A stretch of 64,000 bases of DNA from an alpha proteobacterium SCGC AAA028-D10 (GTDB lineage: Bacteria; Pseudomonadota; Alphaproteobacteria; Pelagibacterales; Pelagibacteraceae): NCBI GenBank assembly GCA_000510845.1, contig AZOF01000006.1, positions 1 through 64,000 on the forward strand. Reading direction: 5' to 3'. Below the pieces are notes generated by a model, which was not told the origin of the DNA, made no database searches, and worked only from the letters and a program-made list of their open reading frames with translations. Within the stretch, counting starts at the first letter, position 1. Every line of letters starts with the position of its first letter. Positions 17,781-27,052 of the stretch are shown piece after piece. The position numbers and the translations under genes are program-made.

Positions 17781-18395
17781 TTATTTTTTGATTTCCTTTA
17801 AAATATAAGGAGCAAGATTCTTAGCTATTATTTTTACACCCTCAGGATTTGGATGTTTTCCATCATCAATATTCAATTTTGGATTTAGAACAACGCCTTC
17901 TAATAAAAAAGGCATAAGCGTTAAATTATGTTCTTTGGAAAGAGCTCTATATATGTCGTCAAAAGATTCCTTATAATTTTTTGCATAACTTTCTGGTGCT
18001 ACAAATCCAGCAAGAACAATGGGTATATTCTTATTTTTGATACTCTTTATTATTTGATTTAAATTTTCTTTAATTTCTTTTGGTTCAATTCCTCTCAACA
18101 TGTCATTAGCTCCTAAACCCAATACAATAAGGTCCGCTTTATCTTGCAGAGTCCATTGAATACGATTGAGACCACCCCGTGTTGTGTCACCACTCACACT
18201 TGCATTAATAACTTCACTTTCAACTTTAAGATTCTTTAGCTCCAATTTTAAAACTTCAGACAAATGATATGGTTTAGTAAGGCCATAACCTGCCATTAAA
18301 CTATCGCCAAACAGAACAATTTGCATTCTTGCAAAAGCTTCAGATTTAAATATTAAGAAGAAAAGAAAAAAAATTATTGATACAAACTTTTTCAT
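17781..18395 (-). CDS. tesA: SGNH esterase / lysophospholipase TesA
   Basis: The 204-residue protein has a signal peptide (about residues 1-22) and the SGNH blocks: GDSLMAGYGL with the nucleophile Ser, GANDML, and DGKHPNPEG with the catalytic Asp/His. TesA is a periplasmic thioesterase, esterase and lysophospholipase. Its start codon (CAT at 18393-18395) overlaps the start codon of the divergent ABC ATPase gene (ATG at 18394-18396) in a CATG. The tesA/ybbA divergent arrangement is the same as in E. coli. Confidence 0.93.
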   Translation of the reverse strand: MKKFVSIIFFLFFLIFKSEAFARMQIVLFGDSLMAGYGLTKPYHLSEVLKLELKNLKVESEVINASVSGDTTRGGLNRIQWTLQDKADLIVLGLGANDMLRGIEPKEIKENLNQIIKSIKNKNIPIVLAGFVAPESYAKNYKESFDDIYRALSKEHNLTLMPFLLEGVVLNPKLNIDDGKHPNPEGVKIIAKNLAPYILKEIKK

Positions 18396-19059
18396 GTCAG
18401 ATTTATTAGAGTTACAAGATATTCATTTAAATTACAAAACGGAAAGTACCGCAGTTGAAGTTATTCGAGGTGTTAGTTTGAAGATAAATAGTAACGAGTC
18501 CGTGGCTATTGTCGGAAAAAGTGGTTCCGGAAAGACAAGTTTAATTATGTTAATTGCGGGTCTTGAGTGTCCAAATTCTGGCAAAATCATATTTGAAGGT
18601 GAAGATATAAGTCAATATTCCGAAGATCGTTTAGCAGATATTAGAAAGAGAAAAATTGGGATCGTGTTCCAATCTTTTTATTTAATTCCAAATTATACAG
18701 CTCTAGAGAATGTTTCTTTAGTATTAGAGATTAACAAGGTTGCAGATGCAAAAAAGAAATCAATGGAATTATTAGAGCAGCTTGGATTAAAAGATCGTAT
18801 CAATCATTTTCCAAGTCAATTATCAGGTGGAGAGCAACAACGAGTTGCTATTGCAAGATCGATTGTTTTAAATCCAAAACTTATTTTGGCAGATGAGCCG
18901 AGTGGAAATCTAGATAGCGAAAATTCAAAATTAATTATGAGTTTATTATTTAAGTATTGTAAACAAAACGGCTCAAGTCTTGTTCTTGTCACACACGATC
19001 AAATGCTTGCAAAAGAGTGCGATAGAATTATTGAAATTAAAGATGGAAAAATTTTTTAA
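18394..19059 (+). CDS. ybbA: ABC transporter ATP-binding protein, YbbA/LolD type
   Basis: The 221-residue ATPase has Walker A GKSGSGKTS, the signature LSGGEQQRVAIARS, Walker B LILADEPSG and the H-loop VLVTHD. It belongs to the MacB/LolD/YbbA group that works with FtsX-like permeases. It is divergent from tesA with overlapping start codons and overlaps the permease gene by 17 bp. In E. coli the YbbAP complex is tied to envelope lipid or hydrophobic-compound handling together with TesA; the same is inferred here. Confidence 0.93.
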   Translation: MSDLLELQDIHLNYKTESTAVEVIRGVSLKINSNESVAIVGKSGSGKTSLIMLIAGLECPNSGKIIFEGEDISQYSEDRLADIRKRKIGIVFQSFYLIPNYTALENVSLVLEINKVADAKKKSMELLEQLGLKDRINHFPSQLSGGEQQRVAIARSIVLNPKLILADEPSGNLDSENSKLIMSLLFKYCKQNGSSLVLVTHDQMLAKECDRIIEIKDGKIF

Positions 19060-21559
19060 TTTTCAAGATTTTAAATATTCAATTAGAGATCTAACAAGAA
19101 GTTATAAGAAAATTTCGACTATTATTTTTACACTATTTATAAGTTTATTTGTTTTAAGCATCATTATTAGTCTCGAATACTCCTTAAAAAAAGAACTCAA
19201 CTCTAATGCAAAAATATTATTAGGAGGCGATCTTGAAATTAATACTCGAAATGAAAAAGTAAATGATGAATATTTAAATCAGCTAAAAAAACTTGGCGAC
19301 GTTTCTTCAACAGTTGAATTTAGTACAATGCTTGCAGATTCTAAAAAGCAGAATGCAAAAACTTTTTTTATTCGATTAAAAGCGGTAGATGACAAATATC
19401 CCTTATACGGTAATGTAGAATCTTTTCCTAAAGACGCTTTAAATTTATTACAAAAAACTACTAATAGTATTGTAGTTAATAAAAAAATCTTCGAGACATT
19501 AAATTTAAAAATTAACGATACTGTTTACATAAAGCAGTCACCATTTAAAGTTGTGGGCTATGTTGAGACTGTGCCAGACCTTGGTAGGGCTTTACTATTT
19601 GGTGATTTTGCAGTTGTTAGCACTAATTCATTTCTAAAATTAAATATAAATACTTTAGGCAGTTTTATTAATTATGAGTACAGACTTAAAGCGTACAATG
19701 AGTCTTTAAATATTAAAGATCAGGTAATAAATCTTACTAAAAAATACCCCTCATATAGCGTTCGTTTTCCTGAAAATTCATCAAATAACTTAAAAAAATT
19801 AATTGATAATTTTTCTCAGTTTCTTTCTTTAGTTTCTATTAGCGCAATGCTGATTGCAGGCATTGGTATTTCAAACACTCTTATTTCTTTTATTAATCAA
19901 AAAAATATTAGCATTGCTATTATGAAGTCGCTTGGCTTTACCTCCGGCACGATTAAAAAAATATTTTATTTTGAAATTTTTACCGTACTTTTTGCAATCT
20001 CAATTATCGCATATTTATTAGCGGTTTTAAGCGTTCCAGTTGTTAATATTTTTTTATCAAAAACTTTAGGAATAGCTGTTCATAGTGAGTTTGTTTTAAA
20101 GAATTTTCTCAAAGTATTTTTAAGTGGCTTTTTAGTTGTTGTTATATTTTGTCTGCCAACAATTTCTGCAATCCAACAAATCAAACCTAGCAGCTTATTT
20201 AGAAATGTATTTCAATCTTGTGATTTTTATTTTAATAAAAAAAATATCTCTTTAATTATTTTATCAATAGTTGGGCTTATTCTTTTATTCGCATTAGATA
20301 GCCAAAAACCTTTGTATACCGTAGGATATTTTTTTATATTCTTTCTTATTTGCTTTACGCTTTATTCTTTATCTAGAATTATTATTTTTTATTTGAGAAA
20401 AATTAAATTTATAAACTTTTTACCTCTTCGCCTTGCAGTTAAAAATATAACAAATCCTAAAACAATTTTTCCAATTACAGTTCTATCTTTAGGATTGGGA
20501 GTTACTTTATTATTATCGTTAACATTGGTTGGTTATAATTTTAAAAAGGAAGTTGAAAAATCAATACCAGAAATAGCTCCAGATTATTTTTTCGTCAGCA
20601 TTCAAGACACCGAAAAAGATAAATTTGTTAAGTATCTGAAAAATAATGATCCCAACACTTTAATTGATATGATGCCAATTGTTTCAGCATCAGTAACTAA
20701 GATAAATAAAAAAGATCCTTTAACTTACATCAAATCAACTAACGATTCATATTGGGTTTTAGAAAGAGATAGAAGAATATCTTGGTCAGATGTGCCTCCA
20801 AAAGATAATCCAATTACCGAAGGTAAGTGGTTTGATAATAATTCAAAAGAAATGCAAATTTCTTTGGATGCTAAAGTTGCAAAGGATTTAGACATTAAAC
20901 TCAATGATACTTTGAGTTTAAAAATTTATGGAAGGGACGTTGAAGGCAAAGTTGTAAACTTTAGAAAAGTTGATTATCGAGATTTATCTATAAATTTTGT
21001 AATTCTTATTAATCCAAAATTTGCAGTGAATATTCCGCATGAATACATAGCAACTGCAAAATTTAGTAGCGCCATTAATTTTAAAGAGGGAACTTTTTTA
21101 CAAAATTTTAAAAACATTTCAGCTATTAAAGTTTCAAATTATCTTGGAAAGATTACTGAAATTGTTAATAAAATATTTATAGCAGTTACAGTGATATCAT
21201 CCGTTGCCGTTATTATTGGATTAATGGTTATTTCATCTGCAGTTATTGTTCAGGCAAGACTTGGAATTTATCAAAATTTAATCTTTAAAATTTTAGGCAT
21301 TAATACAAATAATTTAATCTCAGCCAGCGTTATTGAGTTTTTAATTACATTTTTCTCAATTGTTTTTATTGCTCTACTGTTTTCAGTTGGCGTTTCCTAT
21401 TTTGTAATTGAATCTATCTTTAGATTAAGTTGGAGTTTAGAGATTGTTAACTCTGCGTTAGTTTTATTATTAATTGGAATTCTTACAGTTGTGTTGATTT
21501 TGTTTAACAACTATAGATTTTTAAGTCCAAAAGTTTATCCATTAGTTAGAAACGAATAA
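19043..21559 (+). CDS. ybbP: FtsX-like ABC transporter permease, YbbP type
   Basis: Starting at the ATG at 19043 the product is 838 residues. It has an N-terminal membrane anchor (about 18-40), a large periplasmic domain, an FtsX core of three helices around 255-395, a fourth helix pair near 405-450, and a second periplasmic domain and FtsX core at the C-terminus (about 700-825). This doubled layout is that of YbbP. An upstream in-frame ATG at 18980 lies inside ybbA and is unlikely. It forms the exporter with the ATPase before it. Confidence 0.9.
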   Translation: MEKFFNFQDFKYSIRDLTRSYKKISTIIFTLFISLFVLSIIISLEYSLKKELNSNAKILLGGDLEINTRNEKVNDEYLNQLKKLGDVSSTVEFSTMLADSKKQNAKTFFIRLKAVDDKYPLYGNVESFPKDALNLLQKTTNSIVVNKKIFETLNLKINDTVYIKQSPFKVVGYVETVPDLGRALLFGDFAVVSTNSFLKLNINTLGSFINYEYRLKAYNESLNIKDQVINLTKKYPSYSVRFPENSSNNLKKLIDNFSQFLSLVSISAMLIAGIGISNTLISFINQKNISIAIMKSLGFTSGTIKKIFYFEIFTVLFAISIIAYLLAVLSVPVVNIFLSKTLGIAVHSEFVLKNFLKVFLSGFLVVVIFCLPTISAIQQIKPSSLFRNVFQSCDFYFNKKNISLIILSIVGLILLFALDSQKPLYTVGYFFIFFLICFTLYSLSRIIIFYLRKIKFINFLPLRLAVKNITNPKTIFPITVLSLGLGVTLLLSLTLVGYNFKKEVEKSIPEIAPDYFFVSIQDTEKDKFVKYLKNNDPNTLIDMMPIVSASVTKINKKDPLTYIKSTNDSYWVLERDRRISWSDVPPKDNPITEGKWFDNNSKEMQISLDAKVAKDLDIKLNDTLSLKIYGRDVEGKVVNFRKVDYRDLSINFVILINPKFAVNIPHEYIATAKFSSAINFKEGTFLQNFKNISAIKVSNYLGKITEIVNKIFIAVTVISSVAVIIGLMVISSAVIVQARLGIYQNLIFKILGINTNNLISASVIEFLITFFSIVFIALLFSVGVSYFVIESIFRLSWSLEIVNSALVLLLIGILTVVLILFNNYRFLSPKVYPLVRNE

Positions 21560-21561
21560 TT

Positions 21562-22170
21562 TTAAGATTTTAGCAAATAGTAAGCTACAATTATAAACAT
21601 AATCCCACTAATTCGATTAAATAATTTTAAGGATTTTTCTTTAAGTAAAAATTTTTTTATTATTTGTCCTAAAATTCCAAACATTGCTAACGTTAAAAAT
21701 ACAGTTGCAGTAATCACTACCATAATAATCAGACTCGATTTTAAAGTAACATTGCTCAGATCAATAAATTGAGGAAAGACTAAAAAATAAAATACCATTG
21801 GTTTTGGATTTGAAAGACAAAGAAAAAACCCAAGACCAAATTGTACCCAAAGATTTTTTTTAACTTTTTGATCTTTAAATTTAGTTGGTTTTTTTAAAAT
21901 TAAACTTAATCCTAAATAAGCAATATAAATTGCTCCTATAATTCTAATGTATACAAAAATAGGTGTTAATATTTCTTCAAACAAACTAAAGGAAAATAAT
22001 ACTGCAGAGGTGTAAACTAAATCACCAACCGTTACTCCAGCTGCAAGTAAGATACTTGCAATTAAACTATATCGAGTGCTCGTTGATAAAACTGCAAATG
22101 TTGCAGGACCTGGAATGATTGCAAATATAAATAAAATGATAAAAAAATTAATTATAGTCGTAAGTTCCAT
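21562..22170 (-). CDS. LysE/RhtB-family amino acid exporter
   Basis: A 202-residue protein with about six membrane helices and the LysE family start FAIIPGPATFAVLSTSTRY, plus GAIYIAYLGLSLI and SNPKPMVFYFLVFPQF. Members export amino acids or homoserine lactones across the inner membrane. It ends 2 bp from the convergent ybbP stop and is divergent from the FAD protein gene. The substrate cannot be inferred. Confidence 0.9.
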   Translation of the reverse strand: MELTTIINFFIILFIFAIIPGPATFAVLSTSTRYSLIASILLAAGVTVGDLVYTSAVLFSFSLFEEILTPIFVYIRIIGAIYIAYLGLSLILKKPTKFKDQKVKKNLWVQFGLGFFLCLSNPKPMVFYFLVFPQFIDLSNVTLKSSLIIMVVITATVFLTLAMFGILGQIIKKFLLKEKSLKLFNRISGIMFIIVAYYLLKS

Positions 22171-22195
22171 AATAATTTAATAATCTAAATTATTC

Positions 22196-23158
22196 ATGAA
22201 GGATATTGCAATAATTGGAACTGGTTTTTCCGCAGCATCATTTTCTTATTTTGTTAAAAAAGATTTAGATTTTTATGAAAAATCTAGAGGGGTCGGAGGA
22301 CGTTGTTCAACTAGAAGAGTTGATAATGTTGGGTTATTTGATCATGGTCTACAATATATTAAAAGCCAAGATGAAGAGTTTAAAGAATTCTTAAAAGATT
22401 ATTGTGTTTGGCAAGGTAATTTTAAAATATTTCAAAATAATCAACTGATAGATGATTTAGGCAAAGAGAGAATAATCCATGAAAATGGAAATAATGCATT
22501 AGTTAAAAATTTATTTAAAAATAAAAATGTAATGCTTAATAAAGAGTTAAAAAATCTTGAAAAAAAAAGTGATAATTTTCAATTAACATTTAAAGACGAT
22601 ACTCAAGAAAATTATAAAACAGTCATTATTACCGCTCCCTTTCAACAGGCTTATAATTTAACAAAACAATTTACTGAAAATTTTTTTTCAAAATTTGATT
22701 ATTCTATGCAGCCCAACTTAACTTTAATGGTGGCTTTTAATAAAAGTTTAAATCTTAATTTAAGCGCTATTAGTTTTGAGGATGATGATGTTTTAGGATT
22801 TGCTGCTAATGAAAATACCAAGAAGAAAGACTTAATTAATAAAGATTTAGAATTATGGACCATTCAGTCTTCACTAAAATATGCAATTAAAAACATTTAT
22901 GAATATAGAAATAATAAGCCAAGTTTAATGGATGAAATGTTAAAGAGTTTTTCTACTAAATTAAAAGTAGATATTAAAAAAGATAATATTCAATATTCAG
23001 ATATTCACGGTTGGCTTTATGCGTATAATCAAAAAACAGCAGCGACAAATTGTTATTGGGATAAAGATTTAAGACTTGGGATTTGTGGAGATTGGTTTTC
23101 AGGTGGAAATGCAGCAAATGCTTTTGCTAATGCCAAACAACTTGCAAAATTAATTTAA
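22196..23158 (+). CDS. Renalase-like FAD-dependent amine oxidase family protein
   Basis: The 320-residue protein begins with a Rossmann FAD-binding motif (IAIIGTGFSAASFSY) and the renalase-type segment KSRGVGGRCSTRR followed by FDHGLQYI. The C-terminus has the second FAD-contact region LGICGDWFSGGNAANAF. Bacterial renalase-like enzymes oxidise isomeric dihydro-NAD(P); for this branch the substrate is unknown. It is convergent with phaR (1 bp between stops). Confidence 0.85.
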   Translation: MKDIAIIGTGFSAASFSYFVKKDLDFYEKSRGVGGRCSTRRVDNVGLFDHGLQYIKSQDEEFKEFLKDYCVWQGNFKIFQNNQLIDDLGKERIIHENGNNALVKNLFKNKNVMLNKELKNLEKKSDNFQLTFKDDTQENYKTVIITAPFQQAYNLTKQFTENFFSKFDYSMQPNLTLMVAFNKSLNLNLSAISFEDDDVLGFAANENTKKKDLINKDLELWTIQSSLKYAIKNIYEYRNNKPSLMDEMLKSFSTKLKVDIKKDNIQYSDIHGWLYAYNQKTAATNCYWDKDLRLGICGDWFSGGNAANAFANAKQLAKLI

Positions 23159-23159
23159 A

Positions 23160-23642
23160 TTACTTTTGGTTTTTAATTCCTTCAACTTCTTTTTTTAATT
23201 TATCAATCTGAGTCATTAAATCATCAATATTTTTTTCATCTTTAGGAGCAGTTGGAGTTGCGCTTTTAGTTTCCGCTTTTTGTCCATAATTAAAAAAATT
23301 GAAATCCATAAAATTTGGAAACCCTTTTGTAAAAATATTATTTGAGTTTGCTGCATTCATTGAATTGGTTAAAAAATCAAACATCATGTTACTTTTTTTA
23401 TTCTCATTAAATAAAATAATTTGTTTAAGAATATGAGAGGGAATTAAATTGATACCTGCATTCTCTTTTTCTAAAATTATCTGCGTTAAAATAGAAGAAG
23501 TAATGTCACTTTGAGTATCCACATCCACTACTTTAAAATCTAATTCTTTTTTAATTAAAGTTACAATATCATCTAAGGTAATATAAGCGCTTGTCTCAGT
23601 GTTATAGAGTCTGCGGTTTGAATATTTTTTAATTTCAATCAT
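23160..23642 (-). CDS. phaR: Polyhydroxyalkanoate synthesis regulator PhaR
   Basis: The 160-residue protein has the PhaR DNA-binding domain (residues about 3-60, KKYSNRRLYNTETSAYITLDDI) followed by the PHB-accumulation domain (about 65-105) and a Lys-rich coiled-coil tail. PhaR binds both PHB granules and promoter DNA, releasing phasin expression when polymer is present. It overlaps the phaC stop by 4 bp, so the two are co-transcribed. Candidate binding sites lie in the phaC-phasin gap. Confidence 0.95.
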   Translation of the reverse strand: MIEIKKYSNRRLYNTETSAYITLDDIVTLIKKELDFKVVDVDTQSDITSSILTQIILEKENAGINLIPSHILKQIILFNENKKSNMMFDFLTNSMNAANSNNIFTKGFPNFMDFNFFNYGQKAETKSATPTAPKDEKNIDDLMTQIDKLKKEVEGIKNQK

Positions 23643-25504
23643 GATTGTTTTACGTATTGACCTGGAGCTTCATATAGTACTTCGAAGTTCTTTGCATTAA
23701 GTTCAGATGGTTTTTTAAATTCCCCAGAATTCACTGCAAGCCATGAAATCCAAATTGGCCACCATGAACCATCCACCTTTTTAGCACTGTTAAACCATTC
23801 ATCTTGTGTTTTGCCTTTTTCAAATTTCTTTGTGTAGAAATGAAGTTTGCCAGGTTTGTTTTCTGTCCCTTGAATAATACCTGCAATATGACCTGAATTT
23901 GCTAATACAAAATTAACGTGAGAATTATAAGCATTAAGCCCCTGATAAACTGATCGCCAAGGAGCAATATGATCTTCTGTTGTTGCAACAGAAAATATTG
24001 GGGTGTCAATTTTTGACAAATCAATTTCTACATCGCCAATTTTATATTTATTTTTTACGACTAAATTGTTCAAATACATGCAACGCAAGTATTCTGAGTG
24101 CATTTTTTCAGGAAGTCGTGTTGAGTCAGAGTTCCAGTGAAGCATATCAAATGCAGTGGGTTCATTGCCAAGTAAGTAATTATTAACAACGTAATTCCAG
24201 TATAAATCCCCAGGTCGTAAAAAATTAAATGCAGCAGCCATATCTTTACCATCAAAGTATCCTGTTTTTTTCATCTGCTGCTCAATACTTGTAATTTGCT
24301 CTTCTGTAATAAAAATTCCAAGTTCACCTGGATCTTCAAAATCAATTAAACTTGCAAAATAAGTTGCAGTGGAAATTTTATATTTATTTGAAACAACTTT
24401 TAAATAAGCAAGCGCTAAGGAAGCTAACGTTCCGCCTACACAATACGATGCAATATTCGCGGCATTAGAACCTGTTTTTTCACAAACAACCCTTAATGCT
24501 TCTAATACCCCATCTTCAATATATTCTTTAAAAGAAAAATTCCTCGAACTAGCATCAGGATTTTTCCAAGAAATTAAAAAAGTATTAAACTTTTTATCGA
24601 CTAGATATTTCATCATGGATTTTTTTTCATTCAAATCCATAATGTAGTATTTATTAATAAAAGGCGGGATCACTAACATGGGCTTTGCATACTGTTGATC
24701 CGTAGTGCAATCGTATTGAATAAGTTCAAAGAGATTGTTTTTGAAAATAACTTTACCTTTTGTTGTTGCTAAATTTCTTCCTATTTCAAATTCGCCAGCT
24801 TTAGATTGTTGAATAAAAAGTTTATTTGGATGTTTCTCGAAATCTTTTTTATAATTTTCATAACCCTTTGCTAGGTTATTACCTTTTTCATCTACCGTTT
24901 TTTTTAAAACTTCTGGATTAGTAAAAGCAAAGTTGGATGGGGAGAGTGCACTATTTAATTGTTTTAAATAAAATTGCATAATACGTTTATCTTTAGGATT
25001 TTTAAACTCCACATTTTCAATTAAGTTGTTCATAAAATTTGCACTGATCAAATAAAATTGTTTGATGAAATCAAAAAATAAATTTGTCTTCCATTCCTCA
25101 TTAGAAAATCTTTTGTCAGTTTTTTCTTCAAAGATAACCGGGTTCGCCATTCCTCCAGAAGCGCGCGTTACAAAGTAAAAATTTAAATTAGCAATTTGTG
25201 AAACCCATTTATTTAGATTATCAAAATATATATTTGGATGTTGCTGAATTTCAGTTTGAAAATTCTTAAATGACTCCATCATTTTAGTAACGGTTGGAGC
25301 AATTAAATTTGATAAATCGTTTATAGTAAAATTATTACTGGTTTGATTATTAACTGGAAAAGTTGGAAAATTATTTTGGCCTACACCTAAATTTTTAAAT
25401 GACTCTACATATTGATTATAAATTTTTAGATTATTTTCAAAGACAGTACTTAAATCTTCAAAGTTAATTTTATCTGGACCTTTTTCTTTGTCTTTTTTTG
25501 TCAT
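23639..25504 (-). CDS. phaC: Class I poly(3-hydroxyalkanoate) synthase
   Basis: The 621-residue enzyme polymerises 3-hydroxyacyl-CoA on the granule surface. The lipase-like box SYCVGGTLAS holds the nucleophile Cys355; Asp511 (TEDHIAPW) and His539 (SGHIAG) complete the triad. The length fits a class I synthase, slightly long at the N-terminus, where residues 1-70 are polar and variable. It is followed by phaR and divergent from the phasin gene across a 197-bp control region. Confidence 0.97.
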   Translation of the reverse strand: MTKKDKEKGPDKINFEDLSTVFENNLKIYNQYVESFKNLGVGQNNFPTFPVNNQTSNNFTINDLSNLIAPTVTKMMESFKNFQTEIQQHPNIYFDNLNKWVSQIANLNFYFVTRASGGMANPVIFEEKTDKRFSNEEWKTNLFFDFIKQFYLISANFMNNLIENVEFKNPKDKRIMQFYLKQLNSALSPSNFAFTNPEVLKKTVDEKGNNLAKGYENYKKDFEKHPNKLFIQQSKAGEFEIGRNLATTKGKVIFKNNLFELIQYDCTTDQQYAKPMLVIPPFINKYYIMDLNEKKSMMKYLVDKKFNTFLISWKNPDASSRNFSFKEYIEDGVLEALRVVCEKTGSNAANIASYCVGGTLASLALAYLKVVSNKYKISTATYFASLIDFEDPGELGIFITEEQITSIEQQMKKTGYFDGKDMAAAFNFLRPGDLYWNYVVNNYLLGNEPTAFDMLHWNSDSTRLPEKMHSEYLRCMYLNNLVVKNKYKIGDVEIDLSKIDTPIFSVATTEDHIAPWRSVYQGLNAYNSHVNFVLANSGHIAGIIQGTENKPGKLHFYTKKFEKGKTQDEWFNSAKKVDGSWWPIWISWLAVNSGEFKKPSELNAKNFEVLYEAPGQYVKQS

Positions 25505-25564
25505 TTTAGATTTTTAATAATAGCCTAATAATTAAACTAAGAATAATAACCTGTATGTGCTTCT

Positions 25565-25582
25565 GCAATATTAATATATTGC
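25565..25582. promoter_or_regulatory. Inverted repeat upstream of phaC, candidate PhaR operator
   Basis: GCAATAT (25565-25571) and ATATTGC (25576-25582) form a perfect 7-bp inverted repeat with a 4-base spacer, 61 bp before the phaC start. TGC/GCA-containing repeats are the type of site described for alphaproteobacterial PhaR. A second TGC/GCA repeat lies in the phasin promoter. Binding is inferred. Confidence 0.5.
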
Positions 25583-25642
25583 GTATGCGAAAGAAAAAAG
25601 TCAATAAAAACAGTAATTTAGCTTATTTTATGATTTTTAGAC

Positions 25643-25671
25643 TTGAAATATATTGCATTGCAACATAAATA
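25643..25671 (+). promoter_or_regulatory. Phasin promoter with embedded candidate PhaR operator
   Basis: TTGAAA (25643-25648) and TAAATA (25666-25671) are separated by exactly 17 bp. The spacer contains TTGC-ATT-GCAA (25653-25663), an inverted TGC/GCA repeat that would block polymerase when bound. An AAGGAG ribosome site and the phasin ATG at 25702 follow. This is a textbook position for PhaR repression of a phasin gene. Confidence 0.6.
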
Positions 25672-25701
25672 TACCTCATTAAATAAAACAAGGAGTAAAC
25701 A

Positions 25702-26157
25702 ATGATGACAAACATAAACAATCCTTTTGAATTCTTTGATTTCCAAAAGATGTTAGCAGCTCTTAAAGTGCCAACAGTAGATGGTAATTCTGAGAATTTA
25801 ATCAATGCTCAGAAAAAAACTTTAGAAACATTTGCTAATGCATCTAAAGTATTATTTGAAGGCTACAATGCGCTTGCTAAAAAGCAAATAGAAGTACTTA
25901 ACAAAGCTATTTCTAGCGCTAAAGATGCTACTTCTGAATTAGCTAAGGGAAACCCTCAGCAATCAGCTGGTAAATCTATCGAATTGATCCAAGAATCAAT
26001 CGTTGAAGCTCAAAATATTGCTACTGATTTCTCGAAAATTGCAGAAAAAACTGCAAAAGAATCTTTTGAAATTCTTAACAAAAGACTTTTAGAAGGTTTA
26101 ACAGAAATCAAAAAAGTAATCGAAGACGAAGGTAAAAAAGCTTCTGTTAAGAACTAA
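25702..26157 (+). CDS. phaP: Phasin (PHB granule coat protein)
   Basis: The 151-residue protein is almost wholly helical, with heptad-like Ala/Lys/Glu patterns and no Cys. It begins NNPFEFFDFQKMLAALKVP and runs through FEGYNALAKKQIEVLNKA, matching the alphaproteobacterial phasin family. Phasins coat PHB granules and set their size. A strong AAGGAG site and a promoter with a candidate PhaR operator precede it. A long stem-loop follows the stop at 26175-26226. A start at the second Met (25705) is equally possible. Confidence 0.9.
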   Translation: MMTNINNPFEFFDFQKMLAALKVPTVDGNSENLINAQKKTLETFANASKVLFEGYNALAKKQIEVLNKAISSAKDATSELAKGNPQQSAGKSIELIQESIVEAQNIATDFSKIAEKTAKESFEILNKRLLEGLTEIKKVIEDEGKKASVKN

Positions 26158-26174
26158 TTAGTTTTTAACGAAAA

Positions 26175-26226
26175 TTTAGAGGGTTTGGTTTCAAATATCC
26201 CCTTATTTAGGCCAAACCCCTCTAAA
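26175..26226. other. Long stem-loop downstream of phasin
   Basis: TTTAGAGGGTTTGG (26175-26188) pairs with CCAAACCCCTCTAAA (26212-26226), 14 bp with one bulged C. The 23-base loop contains ATCCCCTTATTT. No T-run follows on the plus strand, so it is more likely an mRNA-stabilising or processing structure than a plain terminator. The loop faintly recalls the paired elements at 36458 and 40761. Confidence 0.55.
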
Positions 26227-26305
26227 ATCCTCAAGAATCTCCCTAGTATTTTAAAAATCCCTTTAGTATAATTTTCCTCATATTTAATTCATTAGGGGTC
26301 AAATA

Positions 26306-27028
26306 ATGTCCAAAGTTGCTTTAGTTACAGGTGGCACAAGAGGAATCGGCGCTGCAATTGCAAAAAAATTAAAAGAGGATGGTTTTAAAGTTGTTTGCAC
26401 TTATGTTGGCAGAGATGAACCGGCTCAAGAATTTAACAAACAAACCGGAATAGAAGTTTTCAAATTTGATGTGGCTTATTTTGAAAGCTGCAAATCTGCA
26501 ATTGTTGAAATTGAAAAAAAATATGGTGATGTAGAAATTGTAATTAATAACGCCGGAATAACAAAAGATCGTTTCTTACATAAAATGGCACCAGAGGAAT
26601 GGAATGCAGTTATTAATACAAATCTAAATTCTCTTTTTAATATTTGTAGAAATGTAATTGAAAAAATGCGAGCTAAAAATTTTGGTAGAATTGTATCTCT
26701 AAGTTCAATCAATGGATTAAAAGGACAGGTTGGACAAACAAACTATTCAGCTGCAAAAGCCGGTATCATTGGTTTTTCAAAAGCACTAGCATTAGAGAAT
26801 GCAAATAAAGGAGTAACAGTAAACGTTATAGCACCAGGCTATGTAGGCACTGACATGGTTAAAAAAATTGATCCTACAATTTTAAAGGGAATCGTTTCTC
26901 AAATTCCAACTGGAAGATTAGCGGAGCCTACAGAAATTGCCGCCTTGGCAAGTTATTTAGTTAGTGATAAAGCAGGCTTCATTACAGGCGCTACCTTTTC
27001 AATTAATGGTGGCCAGTACATGCAGTAA
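26306..27028 (+). CDS. phaB: Acetoacetyl-CoA reductase
   Basis: This 240-residue SDR enzyme has the cofactor loop VTGGTRGIGAAIAK, the catalytic Ser in VSLSSINGLKGQ, and YSAAKAG with Tyr and Lys. The C-terminal GATFSINGGQYMQ matches PhaB. It reduces acetoacetyl-CoA to (R)-3-hydroxybutyryl-CoA with NADPH for PHB synthesis. A perfect -10 hexamer TATAAT lies at 26267-26272 with only a poor -35 upstream. The thiolase gene follows after 24 bp. Confidence 0.94.
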   Translation: MSKVALVTGGTRGIGAAIAKKLKEDGFKVVCTYVGRDEPAQEFNKQTGIEVFKFDVAYFESCKSAIVEIEKKYGDVEIVINNAGITKDRFLHKMAPEEWNAVINTNLNSLFNICRNVIEKMRAKNFGRIVSLSSINGLKGQVGQTNYSAAKAGIIGFSKALALENANKGVTVNVIAPGYVGTDMVKKIDPTILKGIVSQIPTGRLAEPTEIAALASYLVSDKAGFITGATFSINGGQYMQ

Positions 27029-27052
27029 CAATAAAAGGGAAAAATAAATACA

